Notes: a model not told the origin generated them from the sequence alone. Positions 44,801-53,696 are shown, counted from the stretch's first letter. The stretch: 64,000 nucleotides of DNA from CAMDTE01 sp964504345 (GCA_964504345.1 CAZDDX010000001.1:248001-312000); one strand, 5' to 3'. A program made the numbers and translations.

Positions 44801-46771
44801 AACTTCACTTTGCCGGTAGGCCCCACTTACTACTCGGGTGATTTTGAGCTCAAAGCTTGGACCACCTTGACCGGAGATGCTTATGCATTCAACGACACCG
44901 CCAAGCGGATGACGGCCGGCACGACAGAGTACAACATTCCCTTCGGTCCGATCAATTTTGAGGGCTGTTCCGGTGACCAAATGGGCTTCTTTGCTCAAGC
45001 CAACGGCATCACCGTAGGACCTACCAACACAGCTGTTACCTCCATGCAAATGTGGGAGTTTGGAACACCACAAAAAGGCGGAGCCTTCACCGGCGCAGCT
45101 TCGGGAACCAACGCTTGGGTTACCGGTCTGAAGGAAAACTACCACCCCGCTCGGAACGAAGTTCTTCGCGTTCCTACTCTGAAAAACTTCGACACCATTG
45201 TGGGTGCAGAATTGCGTTTCAAGCATTTCTTTGATTTTGGCGCGGGCGACGGCGGTTGTGTGGAGTACTTCAACAACAACAGTTGGAACCTTTTGGGCAA
45301 CAGCTCTGTTAACGTGGGCGTGAATTGGTATGGTAGCCAGTACGGTGCCCCATCGGTTACAGCGCTCAATGGATCCGGTTGGACCGGTACTACCGGGAAC
45401 CAATGGATTTCTTCTAGCATCCCATTGAATCTTTGGAACGGAAATTCCAACCCACTCCGTCTGCGTTTCCGGATGGCAACCGGAGCCTCCGGATCGGGTA
45501 AAGGATGGGCCATCGACGATTTTGAGTTGTACGTACCACCGCAAAACTCCGCAGCACCAATTGTTGTGGACACGCGCGAATACCTAATCATCCCGGGAGA
45601 TACCTCCCACATCAAGGTTCGTTTGCAAAACACTGGCGCTAAAAAGTTGGATTCGTGCCGCGTTAGGTACCAAGTCAATGGCGGTGCTTGGAGTCCCTAC
45701 GAAACGGTGGTCTTTTCTCCACCATTATTGCGTGGCGCAACGCGCTGGTTCGAATTTGACCAAGTATGGGTGAACGGCGGCGCGGGTACTTACAATATCT
45801 GTGTTGAAACCTCTCGTCCAAACAACAAGCAAGACAACTTGACTACGGATGACTTGCTGTGTAAGTCATTCACAACCTTAGACGAAGTGGCCATCACCGC
45901 CACCAGTGGGTATTGCAACGATTTCGAAAATCCAGCAACCCCAGCTTGGCTGGGACTCCACTACAAAAACAAGGACCTGCCGCACGATTGGGAGTTTGGA
46001 ACGCCCAACAAAACCGTCATCAACGCCGCCAGCAACGGCACCAAGGCGTGGATTACCAAGTTGTCCGGTCCCCACGACAACATGACCCAAAGTGCTTTAC
46101 ACACGCCGTTCTTCGTTTTGGACAGCAACAAGGTGTACACCATGGAGTTCAAGCACAACATGTACTCTGAATTGTACCACGACGGAGGTTCCGTCGATTG
46201 GTCCTACGACGGCGGCATTACGTGGTACACCTTGGGCAACGTTTTGGTCAATGGACGTTGGTACAACACGGCACACGTGACTTCCTTGGATTTGGTTCGT
46301 CCGGGCTGGTCTGGTGAAACCGGTGGCTGGGATTCGGCGCAAATTCGATTCACCGCGGAAAATGCTGGTAAGTTGATTTTCCGTTTCCGCTTCGGTTCGG
46401 ACTATACACTGGAGAAAGAAGGTTGGGCCATCGATGAGTTCTGTTTGAACGAAGCTCCTGCGGGAACACCGGCAGACATCATTGGCATTGGACGTGAGGA
46501 ATACGATGCTCCGGGAGTATTCACGGGCGAAATTGTTCCGAACCCGGCGCGGGACGAAGCTACCCTTTCGTTCAACACCTCCACCGGCGGAGCCGTCAAA
46601 ATTCGCGTAACCAACCTTCAAGGACAGGTACTCGCGGAAGAAGACTTGTCTGCAGACGTCGGTTTGAATATGTTCCGGTTCAACACGTCAATGTGGTCAT
46701 CCGGCATGTACGTGATCACCGTAGATTATGGCGGGCAGCAAGTAACTCGTCGCTTCGTGGTGCAGCACTAA
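41879..46771 (+). CDS. Giant T9SS cargo with two MAM domains and repeated lectin-like modules
   Basis: A 1,630-residue secreted protein from ATG 41879; ATG 41912 ('MKGTLRPLFSGLLLLGSLAA') would give a shorter, more canonical signal peptide. After an N-terminal beta-rich region (about 30-380) come MAM domain 1 (about 390-594), a CARDB-like module, MAM domain 2 (about 711-898), another CARDB-like module, and two copies of a module that starts 'WEFGTP' (about 1058-1221 and 1343-1528), with 'GKGWAIDDFELY' and 'KEGWAIDEFCLN' at their ends. The C-terminus (about 1548-1630), 'IVPNPARDEATLSFN' to 'RRFVVQH', is a T9SS type A sorting domain. There is no protease or glycosidase motif; an adhesin or surface-binding role is inferred. 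Confidence 0.9.
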   Translation: MRYSAKTKLYPMKGTLRPLFSGLLLLGSLAAFAQSPLVSVKFRERFDAPSGPDSVTTFHTTPNTTVPYWNDTTALFVSPGKSYHAKVVPFDSIIFETNTFSTLGNVFVRLTFDQICKVHYGQQAYIMVSNNNGATWTRLGAPHYQGPSSNFNATSPYFNEISYPNPSASTYWGGLTLTGSGTAPQPSWWIQETFNLSSLLGGGPTGTGNGFAQCKIRFILEYRTPQGQADPAGWFVDNVKVEAAPCELQAPTFKFNIPGGSQPIGARYFVNESIILRARDPKTQGITSGVDSVVLFYNKNNNGWQNLNMTAVNPAACPDSSNYSYTFTGLAVGDTIDWYLEIFDCTSCMNKTRIPGLSSNPNFYTFWRNPSPPLVCGTTLPNSFPNVITTFPWTETFDNISWIAGSGVGTTGTTHRGIFPVGNPPAGRNWTVNPLQNQTGFAWSIRTGPTGTFNTGPAGDNTTGNGKYLYTEASQGTSGASTALITPCLKLSGMQNVALEFYYHMFGANMGNLIVDVDTNSSLTNANADWVLGVFTLTGAQQAASSAPWKKAVVNLTAYKNRNIRIRFRATKTGSAAQDLGDISIDDLKVYEPNPVEMEVLAFNKPQNGFCSYTNQEVVRIHVRNNGFSPILRIPVGFVVRQGTNPPIVFRDTINKTLNLGDTAFYNFVPKANLSAFATYTMKVFVDAANDNKVDNDTIGPRTIEHFAPLATFPHRLTFEGAGWNPGNGTALNPGTIGTTEWSSIPASNSGEYAFMVESGQTTTASTGPRFGFGRTGNYLYTEGSFGSNSPTAFWQSTRCINLGGMPNATLEFWYHMNGADINSVGLQVVDVNSNVWTNVPNSAISVTPAQHTDPTQEWKFFSVNLSAYNNKVVKLRLTAKKNNAGALADIAFDNFTLYNRAANDVGVALVNTPANSTAVLAPTVAPVLVLRNYGTSAATNIPVSYTVRDLCTPANTATYTGTFAGPIPAGGTANFTLPVGPTYYSGDFELKAWTTLTGDAYAFNDTAKRMTAGTTEYNIPFGPINFEGCSGDQMGFFAQANGITVGPTNTAVTSMQMWEFGTPQKGGAFTGAASGTNAWVTGLKENYHPARNEVLRVPTLKNFDTIVGAELRFKHFFDFGAGDGGCVEYFNNNSWNLLGNSSVNVGVNWYGSQYGAPSVTALNGSGWTGTTGNQWISSSIPLNLWNGNSNPLRLRFRMATGASGSGKGWAIDDFELYVPPQNSAAPIVVDTREYLIIPGDTSHIKVRLQNTGAKKLDSCRVRYQVNGGAWSPYETVVFSPPLLRGATRWFEFDQVWVNGGAGTYNICVETSRPNNKQDNLTTDDLLCKSFTTLDEVAITATSGYCNDFENPATPAWLGLHYKNKDLPHDWEFGTPNKTVINAASNGTKAWITKLSGPHDNMTQSALHTPFFVLDSNKVYTMEFKHNMYSELYHDGGSVDWSYDGGITWYTLGNVLVNGRWYNTAHVTSLDLVRPGWSGETGGWDSAQIRFTAENAGKLIFRFRFGSDYTLEKEGWAIDEFCLNEAPAGTPADIIGIGREEYDAPGVFTGEIVPNPARDEATLSFNTSTGGAVKIRVTNLQGQVLAEEDLSADVGLNMFRFNTSMWSSGMYVITVDYGGQQVTRRFVVQH

Positions 46772-46792
46772 ACGCCGATCACAATTCTACTG

Positions 46793-46826
46793 CAGAGCCC
46801 CTCCCTGGAGGGGCTCTGTCTTTTTG
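46793..46826 (+). terminator. Rho-independent terminator after the giant T9SS cargo
   Basis: Stem CAGAGCCCCTCC / GGAGGGGCTCTG (46793-46804 with 46807-46818) followed by TCTTTTTG, 22 bases after the gene's stop. Confidence 0.9.
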
Positions 46827-46899
46827 TCACCTACGCAAAGTCTATAAGTGACAAATTGTCTGATTACAAAGGGATTGCCCCGGCCAGTCTTCTGTGGCT

Positions 46900-46907
46900 C
46901 AATTTTG
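46900..46907 (+). promoter_or_regulatory. Possible -7 element (CAATTTTG) for clpB
   Basis: One mismatch from TAnnTTTG, 14 bases before ATG 46922. No separate heat-shock operator was recognised in the 150-base gap. Confidence 0.35.
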
Positions 46908-46921
46908 GTACCTACCTCCGC

Positions 46922-49471
46922 ATGGAAAACCTCACCTTAAAGGCCCAAGCGGCCGTCGCACGTGCCCAAGAATGGGCTCAAGAATTGGGACACCAAGGCG
47001 TTGAGGCAGCACACCTCCTTCGCGCGTTGCAATCGGACCATGCGGACGTATTGGATGTGCTCTGCAAGAAGATTGGCGTTGCCCCAGCCAGTTTGAATGC
47101 GCTGACAGAAAAGGTGCTTCAAGGAATTGCACGCGTCTCCGGAGCGCAGCCGTACTTGGGACGAACGGCCCAAGAAGCCCTTTCTGCCGCGGCAAAAGCA
47201 GCCAAGGAAAACGGAGATGAATACGTCACTGTGGAGCATCTGTTTGTAGGTTTGGTTCGCGGGAAGGACGACATTGCCCAAGGGTTGAAGGACGCCGGAA
47301 TTACGGAGAAAGCCTTGAAAGAGGCCATTGCCTCTTTGCGGGGTGGACAGAATGCCACCAGCGCCAGCGCGGAATCCTCCTATCAAAGTTTGAGCAAGTA
47401 CTCCGTGGATTTGAACGAACGAGCGGAGGCGGGAAAATTGGATCCGGTCATTGGCCGGGACGACGAAATCCGCCGAGTACTGCAAATTTTGAGTCGTCGG
47501 ACCAAAAACAACCCGTTGCTGGTTGGCGAACCGGGCGTGGGCAAAACGGCCATCGCAGAAGGATTGGCCCACCGCATTGTGCGGGGTGACGTACCGGAAA
47601 ACCTGAAGGACAAGCGCATTTTCTCGCTGGACATGGGCGCACTCATTGCGGGCGCGAAGTACAAGGGCGAGTTTGAAGAGCGGTTGAAGGCCGTGGTGAA
47701 AGAAGTGCAACAGAGCGACGGCCGTGCCATCTTGTTCATTGACGAAATCCACACCCTGGTGGGCGCGGGCGGCGGCGAAGGTGCCATGGATGCCGCAAAC
47801 ATCCTCAAGCCGGCCTTGGCGCGGGGAGAACTGCGCGCCATTGGAGCTACCACCTTGAGCGAGTTTCAGAAGTACTTTGAAAAGGATAAGGCTTTGGAAC
47901 GACGTTTTCAGCAGGTGTACGTGGAGGAACCGGATACCGAGTCTTCCATCTCCATTTTGCGCGGAATCAAGGACAAGTACGAGGCACACCACAAGGTGCG
48001 CATCAAGGACGAAGCGGTGGTGGCGGCCGTCACCTTGAGCCAACGGTACATTTCCGACCGCTTTTTGCCGGACAAGGCCATTGATTTAATGGACGAGGCC
48101 GCAGCCAAGCTGCGCTTGGAAATCAACTCCAAACCCCAAGAGTTGGACGCTTTGGACCGGAAAATTCTGCAATTGGAAATTGAACAGGAAGCCATGAAGC
48201 GCGAGGAGGACACCAAAAAACTGGCGTTTCTCAAACAAGAATTGGCGTCGTTGAACGAGGAGCGGGCTTCACTGAACGCCCGGTGGTCCGCGGAAAAAGA
48301 GCGCATTGAACGCGTGCAGAAGATCAAAGCGCGCTTGGAAGATTTGCGCCTGCAGGCGGAAACGGCCGAACGGTCTGGAGAGTACGGAAAAGTGGCAGAG
48401 ATTCGGTACGGATCTTTAAAGTCCAGCGAGGCGGAACTGGTAGAGGCCTTGGCGGATTTGGACGCCTCCCGCACCGGTAAAAATTTGGTACAGGAGGAAG
48501 TGGGCGCAGAGGACATTGCGGAAGTTGTTGCGCGTTGGACCGGCATTCCGGTATCCCGAATGTTGGAGGGCGAGCGCAGCAAGTTGTTGCGCTTGGAGGA
48601 AGTGCTGCACCAGCGCGTGGTGGGCCAAGATGAGGCCATTGCCGCGGTTTCCGACGCCATTCGGCGGAGTCGGGCCGGACTGTCTGACCCCAAACGCCCC
48701 ATGGGATCCTTTTTATTCCTGGGCCCCACTGGGGTGGGCAAAACGGAATTGGCGCGGAGCTTGGCGGACTTTCTGTTCGACGACGAAAACGCCTTGGTGC
48801 GCATTGATTTGTCCGAATACCAGGAGCGGCACTCGGTGAGTCGGCTGCTGGGAGCGCCTCCGGGCTACGTGGGCTACGACGAAGGCGGTCAATTGACCGA
48901 AGCAGTGCGGCGTCGGCCCTACTCCGTCATCCTTTTGGACGAAATGGAAAAGGCCCATCCGGACGTATTCAACGTGCTACTCCAGGTGCTGGACGACGGT
49001 CGTTTGACGGACAACAAAGGGCGCACCGTGAACTTCAAGAACACGTTGCTGGTGCTGACCTCCAACCTGGGTTCCGACCTCCTGTTGGAAGGCGCAGACC
49101 CTTCCGAGGTGTTGGAATTGCTGCGCAAAACCATCCGACCGGAGTTCCTCAACCGCATCGACGAAATCTTGATGTTCCACCCCTTGGCGGCCTCCGATTT
49201 GAACCGCGTGGTGCGCATTCAACTGCAGTTGCTCGCCAATCAATTGAAGGAGCAAGACATCACCGTGGACTTCACAGACGACGCCGTGGCCTTTTTGGCC
49301 AAAGAAGGATACGATCCCGCCTTTGGGGCGCGTCCGGTCAAACGTTTGATTCAACGCTTGGTCACCAACGCGTTGTCCAAGGAACTGCTGGCCGGCCGAA
49401 TTTTGGCCGACGCTGTAGTCTTGGTTGACATTGGAGCCAACGGTTTGGAATTTAAATATTTGGGGGCCTAA
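46922..49471 (+). CDS. clpB: ATP-dependent disaggregase ClpB
   Basis: An 849-residue Hsp100 chaperone that extracts proteins from aggregates with DnaK. N-terminal Clp_N repeats begin 'MENLTLKAQAAVARAQEWA'. Nucleotide-binding domain 1 has Walker A 'GEPGVGKTAIAEGLA' (about 207-221) and Walker B 'ILFIDEIHTLVGAG'. A long coiled-coil middle domain spans about 400-520 ('LEIEQEAMKREEDTKKLAFL'). Domain 2 has Walker A 'GPTGVGKTELARSLA' and 'VILLDEMEKAHPDVFNVLLQ'. The presence of the full middle domain separates it from ClpA/ClpC. Start ATG 46922 is chosen over the open frame upstream because family N-termini begin there. Confidence 0.96.
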   Translation: MENLTLKAQAAVARAQEWAQELGHQGVEAAHLLRALQSDHADVLDVLCKKIGVAPASLNALTEKVLQGIARVSGAQPYLGRTAQEALSAAAKAAKENGDEYVTVEHLFVGLVRGKDDIAQGLKDAGITEKALKEAIASLRGGQNATSASAESSYQSLSKYSVDLNERAEAGKLDPVIGRDDEIRRVLQILSRRTKNNPLLVGEPGVGKTAIAEGLAHRIVRGDVPENLKDKRIFSLDMGALIAGAKYKGEFEERLKAVVKEVQQSDGRAILFIDEIHTLVGAGGGEGAMDAANILKPALARGELRAIGATTLSEFQKYFEKDKALERRFQQVYVEEPDTESSISILRGIKDKYEAHHKVRIKDEAVVAAVTLSQRYISDRFLPDKAIDLMDEAAAKLRLEINSKPQELDALDRKILQLEIEQEAMKREEDTKKLAFLKQELASLNEERASLNARWSAEKERIERVQKIKARLEDLRLQAETAERSGEYGKVAEIRYGSLKSSEAELVEALADLDASRTGKNLVQEEVGAEDIAEVVARWTGIPVSRMLEGERSKLLRLEEVLHQRVVGQDEAIAAVSDAIRRSRAGLSDPKRPMGSFLFLGPTGVGKTELARSLADFLFDDENALVRIDLSEYQERHSVSRLLGAPPGYVGYDEGGQLTEAVRRRPYSVILLDEMEKAHPDVFNVLLQVLDDGRLTDNKGRTVNFKNTLLVLTSNLGSDLLLEGADPSEVLELLRKTIRPEFLNRIDEILMFHPLAASDLNRVVRIQLQLLANQLKEQDITVDFTDDAVAFLAKEGYDPAFGARPVKRLIQRLVTNALSKELLAGRILADAVVLVDIGANGLEFKYLGA

Positions 49472-49497
49472 TACGCGCAACACAGCCCCTTTTTGGT

Positions 49498-49536
49498 AAA
49501 AAATCAAGGGGCCGCCTCACCACGAGACGGCCCCTT
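49498..49536 (-). terminator. Terminator for the dapF-GNAT-mltG operon
   Basis: Stem AAGGGGCCG / CGGCCCCTT (49506-49514 with 49528-49536) with extra pairs inside; on the minus strand it is followed by GATTTTTTACC. It also faces the end of clpB. The sequence closely resembles the hairpin at 55218-55250 read in the opposite orientation. Confidence 0.85.
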
Positions 49537-49559
49537 AACCTACCGCGGTTCGTACCGCG

Positions 49560-50600
49560 TCACCGGTAAATTTTTCGCCTATTCAACCAGGCGATGTAAT
49601 CCAGTCGGTTCTTTTCGTGCGCCACATCCGTCACGGCAAAGCGGTGAAAACCGGGACGGTCCGGATCCGCACACATGTAGATGTACCGGTGCTTCTCTGC
49701 TTGCAGTACCGATTGCAACGCCTGAATTTCCGGCACGGCAATCGGACCGGGGGGCAATCCCATCACTTGGTAGGTGTTGTAAGGGCCTGGCGCGCGAAGC
49801 ATGTAATTCAAAACCCGCCGAACGGGCTTGGTCTGCGGCCGCCATGCCCGGTAGGCATAAATGACGGTGGGATCGGACTGCAGCTTGATGCCCTGGCGAA
49901 GTCGGTTCAAATACAACCCCGCCACGCGCGGCATCTCCTCCCCTTTCGCCGTTTCCTTCTGCACAATGGACGCCAAGGTAGCCACCTGAACGGGCGTTAA
50001 ACCCTGAGCTTGGGCTTGCGCCTTGCGTTCTGGGGTCCAAAACGCCTCGTAACCTTCCAGTAATTTCACCAAAACTTGCTCGGGCTCAGCGGACCAGTAC
50101 ACTTCAAAGGAATTGGGAACAAAGGCCGCCAAACGCTCTGCTTGGGGAATGTTTCCGTTGGCTACCCAAAAGGAGTCACTCTTGAGGACCGCGTCAAAAG
50201 CAGCAGAATCCGCATCCAATTGAACGCTTAGCTTGGACGCCAGCGCTCCAAAATCATCCACGCTGTTGAACGATATCCGCACGGGGTCTTCCCAGCCGCC
50301 GGCAATGCGCCCGTACAAAGACCGACTGCCCTCCCCTGATTCCAACACGTAATGGCCTCCAAGAACAGAGTCTGGCGGGTTTTTAAGAGACGCCCAAACC
50401 CGAAAAAGAACCGGAAAACGCAGCGCCGGACGGATGGAATCCACCGCCTCTTCCCAGGGAGCTCCCCGCGGAATGCGCACCGACGTTGGTTCCTGAGGAC
50501 CGTTGGGGAAAAACGGAACAGCGCCCACAAAGGCTGCAGCCAAAAGCAGGCCGCTTCCCAAAAGGACCGCTGTTTTCTTGGAAATGCCTAACAAATTCAT
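49560..50600 (-). CDS. mltG: Endolytic murein transglycosylase MltG
   Basis: A 346-residue inner-membrane enzyme that cleaves nascent glycan strands. ATG 50600 is chosen; GTG 50615, overlapping the upstream stop, would add five residues. One membrane helix ('AVLLGSGLLLAAAFVGAVPF') precedes a periplasmic LysM-like region and the YceG catalytic domain. The catalytic Glu is in 'LASIVQKETAKGEEMPRVAG', followed by 'YLNRLRQGIKLQSDPTVIYA' and 'YNTYQVMGLPPGPIAVP', all family hallmarks. It is the last gene of an operon with dapF and a GNAT acetyltransferase, consistent with cell-wall synthesis. Confidence 0.95.
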   Translation of the reverse strand: MNLLGISKKTAVLLGSGLLLAAAFVGAVPFFPNGPQEPTSVRIPRGAPWEEAVDSIRPALRFPVLFRVWASLKNPPDSVLGGHYVLESGEGSRSLYGRIAGGWEDPVRISFNSVDDFGALASKLSVQLDADSAAFDAVLKSDSFWVANGNIPQAERLAAFVPNSFEVYWSAEPEQVLVKLLEGYEAFWTPERKAQAQAQGLTPVQVATLASIVQKETAKGEEMPRVAGLYLNRLRQGIKLQSDPTVIYAYRAWRPQTKPVRRVLNYMLRAPGPYNTYQVMGLPPGPIAVPEIQALQSVLQAEKHRYIYMCADPDRPGFHRFAVTDVAHEKNRLDYIAWLNRRKIYR

Positions 50601-50614
50601 TGCGTCTAAAATCA

Positions 50615-51154
50615 CTATTTGGGTTCGTAAGGTGGGGCAAAGCGCTGGAAAACAAGAACATCTTCAAATCCTTTGTGCGTTCGGTGCCACTGACTGAGTT
50701 TACCCGCAGGTCGGTACCCAGCACGTTCAAAAAGCTTCCTACTGGCTTCGTTGTTGGCGTGAACTTCCGCATGCACTTGACGCAGCAACGCGTGGTGAAA
50801 AGCCCACTCGTGTACCGCTTCCAACGCCAATAAGGCCCAGCCCTTTCCTCGCGTGGATTCGCTCAACAAAATGCCAATTCCGGCGCGTTGGTGCACCGGT
50901 TGTGCGTCAAAAACGTCAACCGCGCCGACCGATGCTCCGGTCTCCACACATTCGATGATGAACCGAATTTGCAGGGCCTCCCAAAAGTCCTTCCCGGCCT
51001 CGTCCAGGTAGCGGCGTAAAAAATCTTCGCTGTACGGCGTGGTTCGGTTGCTCACGGACCAATTTTCCGGACTGTTCTCCCATTCCAAGGTTATGGCCAA
51101 GTCCCGAGGTTCCGGCAAGCGCAGCCGTATGGGACCGTTTACAGGATAGGCCAT
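50615..51154 (-). CDS. GNAT family N-acetyltransferase (RimJ/RimL-like)
   Basis: A 179-residue acetyltransferase. N-terminal 'RLRLPEPRDLAITLEWEN' and the acetyl-CoA motif A region 'GIGILLSESTRGKGWALLAL' (with R-G-K-G-x-A/G) followed by 'VHANNEASRKLFERAGYRP' are typical of the RimL/SpeG-like subgroup acting on protein N-termini, amino sugars or polyamines. It lies between dapF (16-base overlap) and mltG. A similar fold is used for nucleotide-sugar acetylation, but the substrate here is unknown. Confidence 0.88.
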   Translation of the reverse strand: MAYPVNGPIRLRLPEPRDLAITLEWENSPENWSVSNRTTPYSEDFLRRYLDEAGKDFWEALQIRFIIECVETGASVGAVDVFDAQPVHQRAGIGILLSESTRGKGWALLALEAVHEWAFHHALLRQVHAEVHANNEASRKLFERAGYRPAGKLSQWHRTHKGFEDVLVFQRFAPPYEPK

Positions 51155-51930
51155 GTTCCAGAAAAAACTAGTTCTGCGGGCCCCTCCAACTCAATTCCCT
51201 GAAAACCACCTCGTACGGATTGCGCGCGGACGCGGAGCAGCCCGCCTTTTGTGTGTAATTCCGTCCAAGTCTCGTGGGAAGGGTGCAAATAAGCCAACAC
51301 CAACGCAGCGGCCGTAGCACCCGTTCCGCAACTGAGGGTCTCGTCCTCCACGCCGCGTTCGTACGTGCGCAAATGCCATCGGTGGTTGTGGTCTTGTTCC
51401 AAAAAATTGACATTGACCCCAGACGGACCATACACTTCATTCCGTATTTTTTTTCCTTCGGAATAAACCGGGTACTCCGCCAAATCGGTCACGAATCCCA
51501 CCCAATGCGGCGAACCGGTGTCCACAAAGTACCCGCCGTGCTCGGCTTGGGGCAAACCGGCGTCGGCCATGCGAATACGAACCGTGCCATCGGACTCCAA
51601 AAAAGCGGTGCGCTCGCCGTCTGCCGCCTCAAAGGAGACCGCCTGACCGGAAAACAAGCCCAAAGATTTGGCATAGGCCACCGCGCAACGAGAACCGTTG
51701 CCGCACAGCGAACCCAATTGACCGTCGGCGTTGTAATAGAGTAAGGAGAAAGACTGCCCAGCGCGAACCGGCGGACGCAAGAGCATCAAACCGTCCGCCC
51801 CTATGCCAAAATGGCGGTTGCACATGTGGGCCACCAACGACGTATTGTCGTGGGGAAAAACGGCAGCAAAATCGTGCAAAAGCACGAAATCATTGCCGGT
51901 TCCGTGGTACTTTACGAAGGCGTATGCCAT
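51139..51930 (-). CDS. dapF: Diaminopimelate epimerase
   Basis: A 263-residue PLP-independent racemase turning LL-diaminopimelate into the meso form for lysine and peptidoglycan. The two catalytic cysteines are in 'LCGNGSRCAVAYA' and 'LSCGTGATAAALV'. Substrate motifs 'KYHGTGNDFVLL', 'RHFGIGADGLMLL' and 'GSPHWVGF' are present. It is first of the dapF-GNAT-mltG operon. A TACCTTTA element lies 4 bases before ATG 51930, so the mRNA may begin at the start codon. Confidence 0.96.
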   Translation of the reverse strand: MAYAFVKYHGTGNDFVLLHDFAAVFPHDNTSLVAHMCNRHFGIGADGLMLLRPPVRAGQSFSLLYYNADGQLGSLCGNGSRCAVAYAKSLGLFSGQAVSFEAADGERTAFLESDGTVRIRMADAGLPQAEHGGYFVDTGSPHWVGFVTDLAEYPVYSEGKKIRNEVYGPSGVNVNFLEQDHNHRWHLRTYERGVEDETLSCGTGATAAALVLAYLHPSHETWTELHTKGGLLRVRAQSVRGGFQGIELEGPAELVFSGTWPIL

Positions 51931-51934
51931 GCGT

Positions 51935-51942
51935 TAAAGGTA
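51935..51942 (-). promoter_or_regulatory. -7 promoter element (TACCTTTA) for dapF
   Basis: One mismatch from TAnnTTTG on the minus strand, 4 bases before ATG 51930, in the 84-base divergent gap with htrA. On the plus strand a loose TACTATTTG at 51999-52007 may serve htrA. Confidence 0.4.
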
Positions 51943-52014
51943 CGAGTTGGCATCGTTTTTGAAAGTACCCCCTGCAAGAATTTGCCTTTCTGTTAACCTA
52001 CTATTTGCAAAGCA

Positions 52015-53460
52015 ATGGACAAAAAAAACTGGATGCCTTTGGGGCTGGGATTGGCCGGCGGACTGTTGGCCTTTGGCGCGGTAAAGACCGTTGAAACCGC
52101 TGCTGGAAGTGGGTGGACCCCCTTGAATGCACCCGTACAAACGGTGGCCAACGTGCCGGGAATAATCTCGTCCACGGATTTTTCAGCAGCAGCAGAGAAC
52201 GCCGTTCATTCGGTGGTGCACGTCAAAACGTCGGTGGAGCAAGGTTACTACTTCAATCCGTTCCGGGACTTCTTCTTTGGTTTTGGCGAACAAGCGCCGC
52301 AAATGACGCCCCGGATTGTCCAAGGAAGCGGATCTGGCGTGGTGATTTCCAAAGACGGGTACATCGTCACCAACAACCACGTGATCGACAAAGCCAAGGA
52401 GGTGAAGGTATCGCTCAACGACAACCGCGAATACGTGGCGGAAGTGGTGGGCACAGACCCCACCACGGATTTGGCGGTGCTCAAAATCAAGGCGGACAAC
52501 CTGCAGCCCCTTGCCTTTGGCAATTCAGACTTGCTTCGTTTGGGCGAATGGGTCATGGCCGTGGGCAACCCGTTCAACCTGACATCTACCGTAACCGCGG
52601 GCATCATCAGCGCCAAAGGACGCAGCATCAACATCATCGACAACCAAAGCGCCATTGAAGCCTTCATTCAAACCGACGCCGCCGTCAATCCCGGAAATTC
52701 TGGCGGAGCGTTGATCAACACGCAAGGCCAACTGGTGGGCATCAACACCGCCATTTCCACGCGAACGGGCAGTTATGAGGGGTATTCATTTGCGGTTCCG
52801 GTCAACATTGTCAGTAAGGTGGTGGACGACCTCACCCGGTACGGAGTGGTGCAACGCGCCTACTTGGGGGTTACGTTGTCTGACCTAACGCCCGAATTGA
52901 CCAAGGAAATGAACCTGAACATCTCGCAAGGCGCCTACCTGACGGATGTTGTGGCCGGTGGCGCAGCGGAAAAGGCAGGACTGCAACGCGGCGACATTGT
53001 GGTACGCGCAGGCAACAAAACCGTCACCCGAATGAACGAACTGCTGGAAGTGGTGGGTTCCAAACGCCCGGGCGACAAACTCACCGTCACTGTATTGCGC
53101 GACGGAAAATCCCGCGATTTTGAGCTGACCCTTCGCAATCGGGAGGGAAACACCGATTTGGTGAAAAAAGACGACTTGACGGCCGTATCCAGCTTGGGCG
53201 CGCGCTTTGAACCGCTGTCTGCCGAAGAAAAGCGTCAGTTGGGCTTGCGCTCAGGCGTCAAAATAACGGATCCCGGAACCGGCAAGTTGCGCCGGGCGGG
53301 TGTTCCCGCTGGGTTTGTGTTGGTCAAACTAAACAATGTCCTGGTTAATACCGTGGAGGACGTGCAAAAGATCATTAGCCCCTTGAAGCCTGGCGACGGT
53401 ATTTTGCTGCAGGGCTACCGGCCGGACGGCGGTGCAGACTTTTATGCCTTTGGCCTCTGA
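52015..53460 (+). CDS. HtrA/DegP-family periplasmic serine protease
   Basis: A 481-residue S1C protease and chaperone. An N-terminal membrane anchor or signal ('GLGLAGGLLAFGAV') is followed by the trypsin-like domain with His in 'VTNNHVIDKA', Asp in 'DPTTDLAVLKI' and Ser in 'NPGNSGGALINTQG'. Two PDZ domains follow (about 285-375, 'YLGVTLSDLTPEL', 'AGLQRGDIVV'; and about 390-481, 'AGVPAGFVLVKLN'). It likely handles misfolded envelope proteins. It is divergent from dapF and has its own terminator at 53508-53537. Confidence 0.95.
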   Translation: MDKKNWMPLGLGLAGGLLAFGAVKTVETAAGSGWTPLNAPVQTVANVPGIISSTDFSAAAENAVHSVVHVKTSVEQGYYFNPFRDFFFGFGEQAPQMTPRIVQGSGSGVVISKDGYIVTNNHVIDKAKEVKVSLNDNREYVAEVVGTDPTTDLAVLKIKADNLQPLAFGNSDLLRLGEWVMAVGNPFNLTSTVTAGIISAKGRSINIIDNQSAIEAFIQTDAAVNPGNSGGALINTQGQLVGINTAISTRTGSYEGYSFAVPVNIVSKVVDDLTRYGVVQRAYLGVTLSDLTPELTKEMNLNISQGAYLTDVVAGGAAEKAGLQRGDIVVRAGNKTVTRMNELLEVVGSKRPGDKLTVTVLRDGKSRDFELTLRNREGNTDLVKKDDLTAVSSLGARFEPLSAEEKRQLGLRSGVKITDPGTGKLRRAGVPAGFVLVKLNNVLVNTVEDVQKIISPLKPGDGILLQGYRPDGGADFYAFGL

Positions 53461-53507
53461 AATTAAAAATCAGATTCCGATGCGCCAATAAGAGTGCACC
53501 GGGTACC

Positions 53508-53537
53508 AAAACGGCCTCCTTGGAGGCCGTTTTTTTT
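53508..53537 (+). terminator. Rho-independent terminator for htrA
   Basis: Stem ACGGCCTCC / GGAGGCCGT (53511-53519 with 53522-53530), extended by A-T pairs, followed by a run of seven T. Confidence 0.93.
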
Positions 53538-53696
53538 GCGGTTTCCGTTCCAGAACCCAGCACGATCGACGCACACAACGCCCCCCCCTTGCGGAGGACG
53601 TCAAGCAAAAAACTCCTGTCTTGGTGTGAAAAATACACACTCTATTCTTTTGATTATCTGTGTTTTATTTGATTTTAAAGCCGGTATTTACACCCG

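Noticed and set aside
51999..52007. TACTATTTG before htrA as a promoter element
   Set aside because: It has one extra base compared with TAnnTTTG; mentioned with the dapF element but not listed separately.
53581..53588. Run of C residues in the htrA-GAPDH gap as possible phase-variation tract
   Set aside because: It lies between the htrA terminator and the promoter, not in a coding or spacer position known to vary, and no repeat unit is present.
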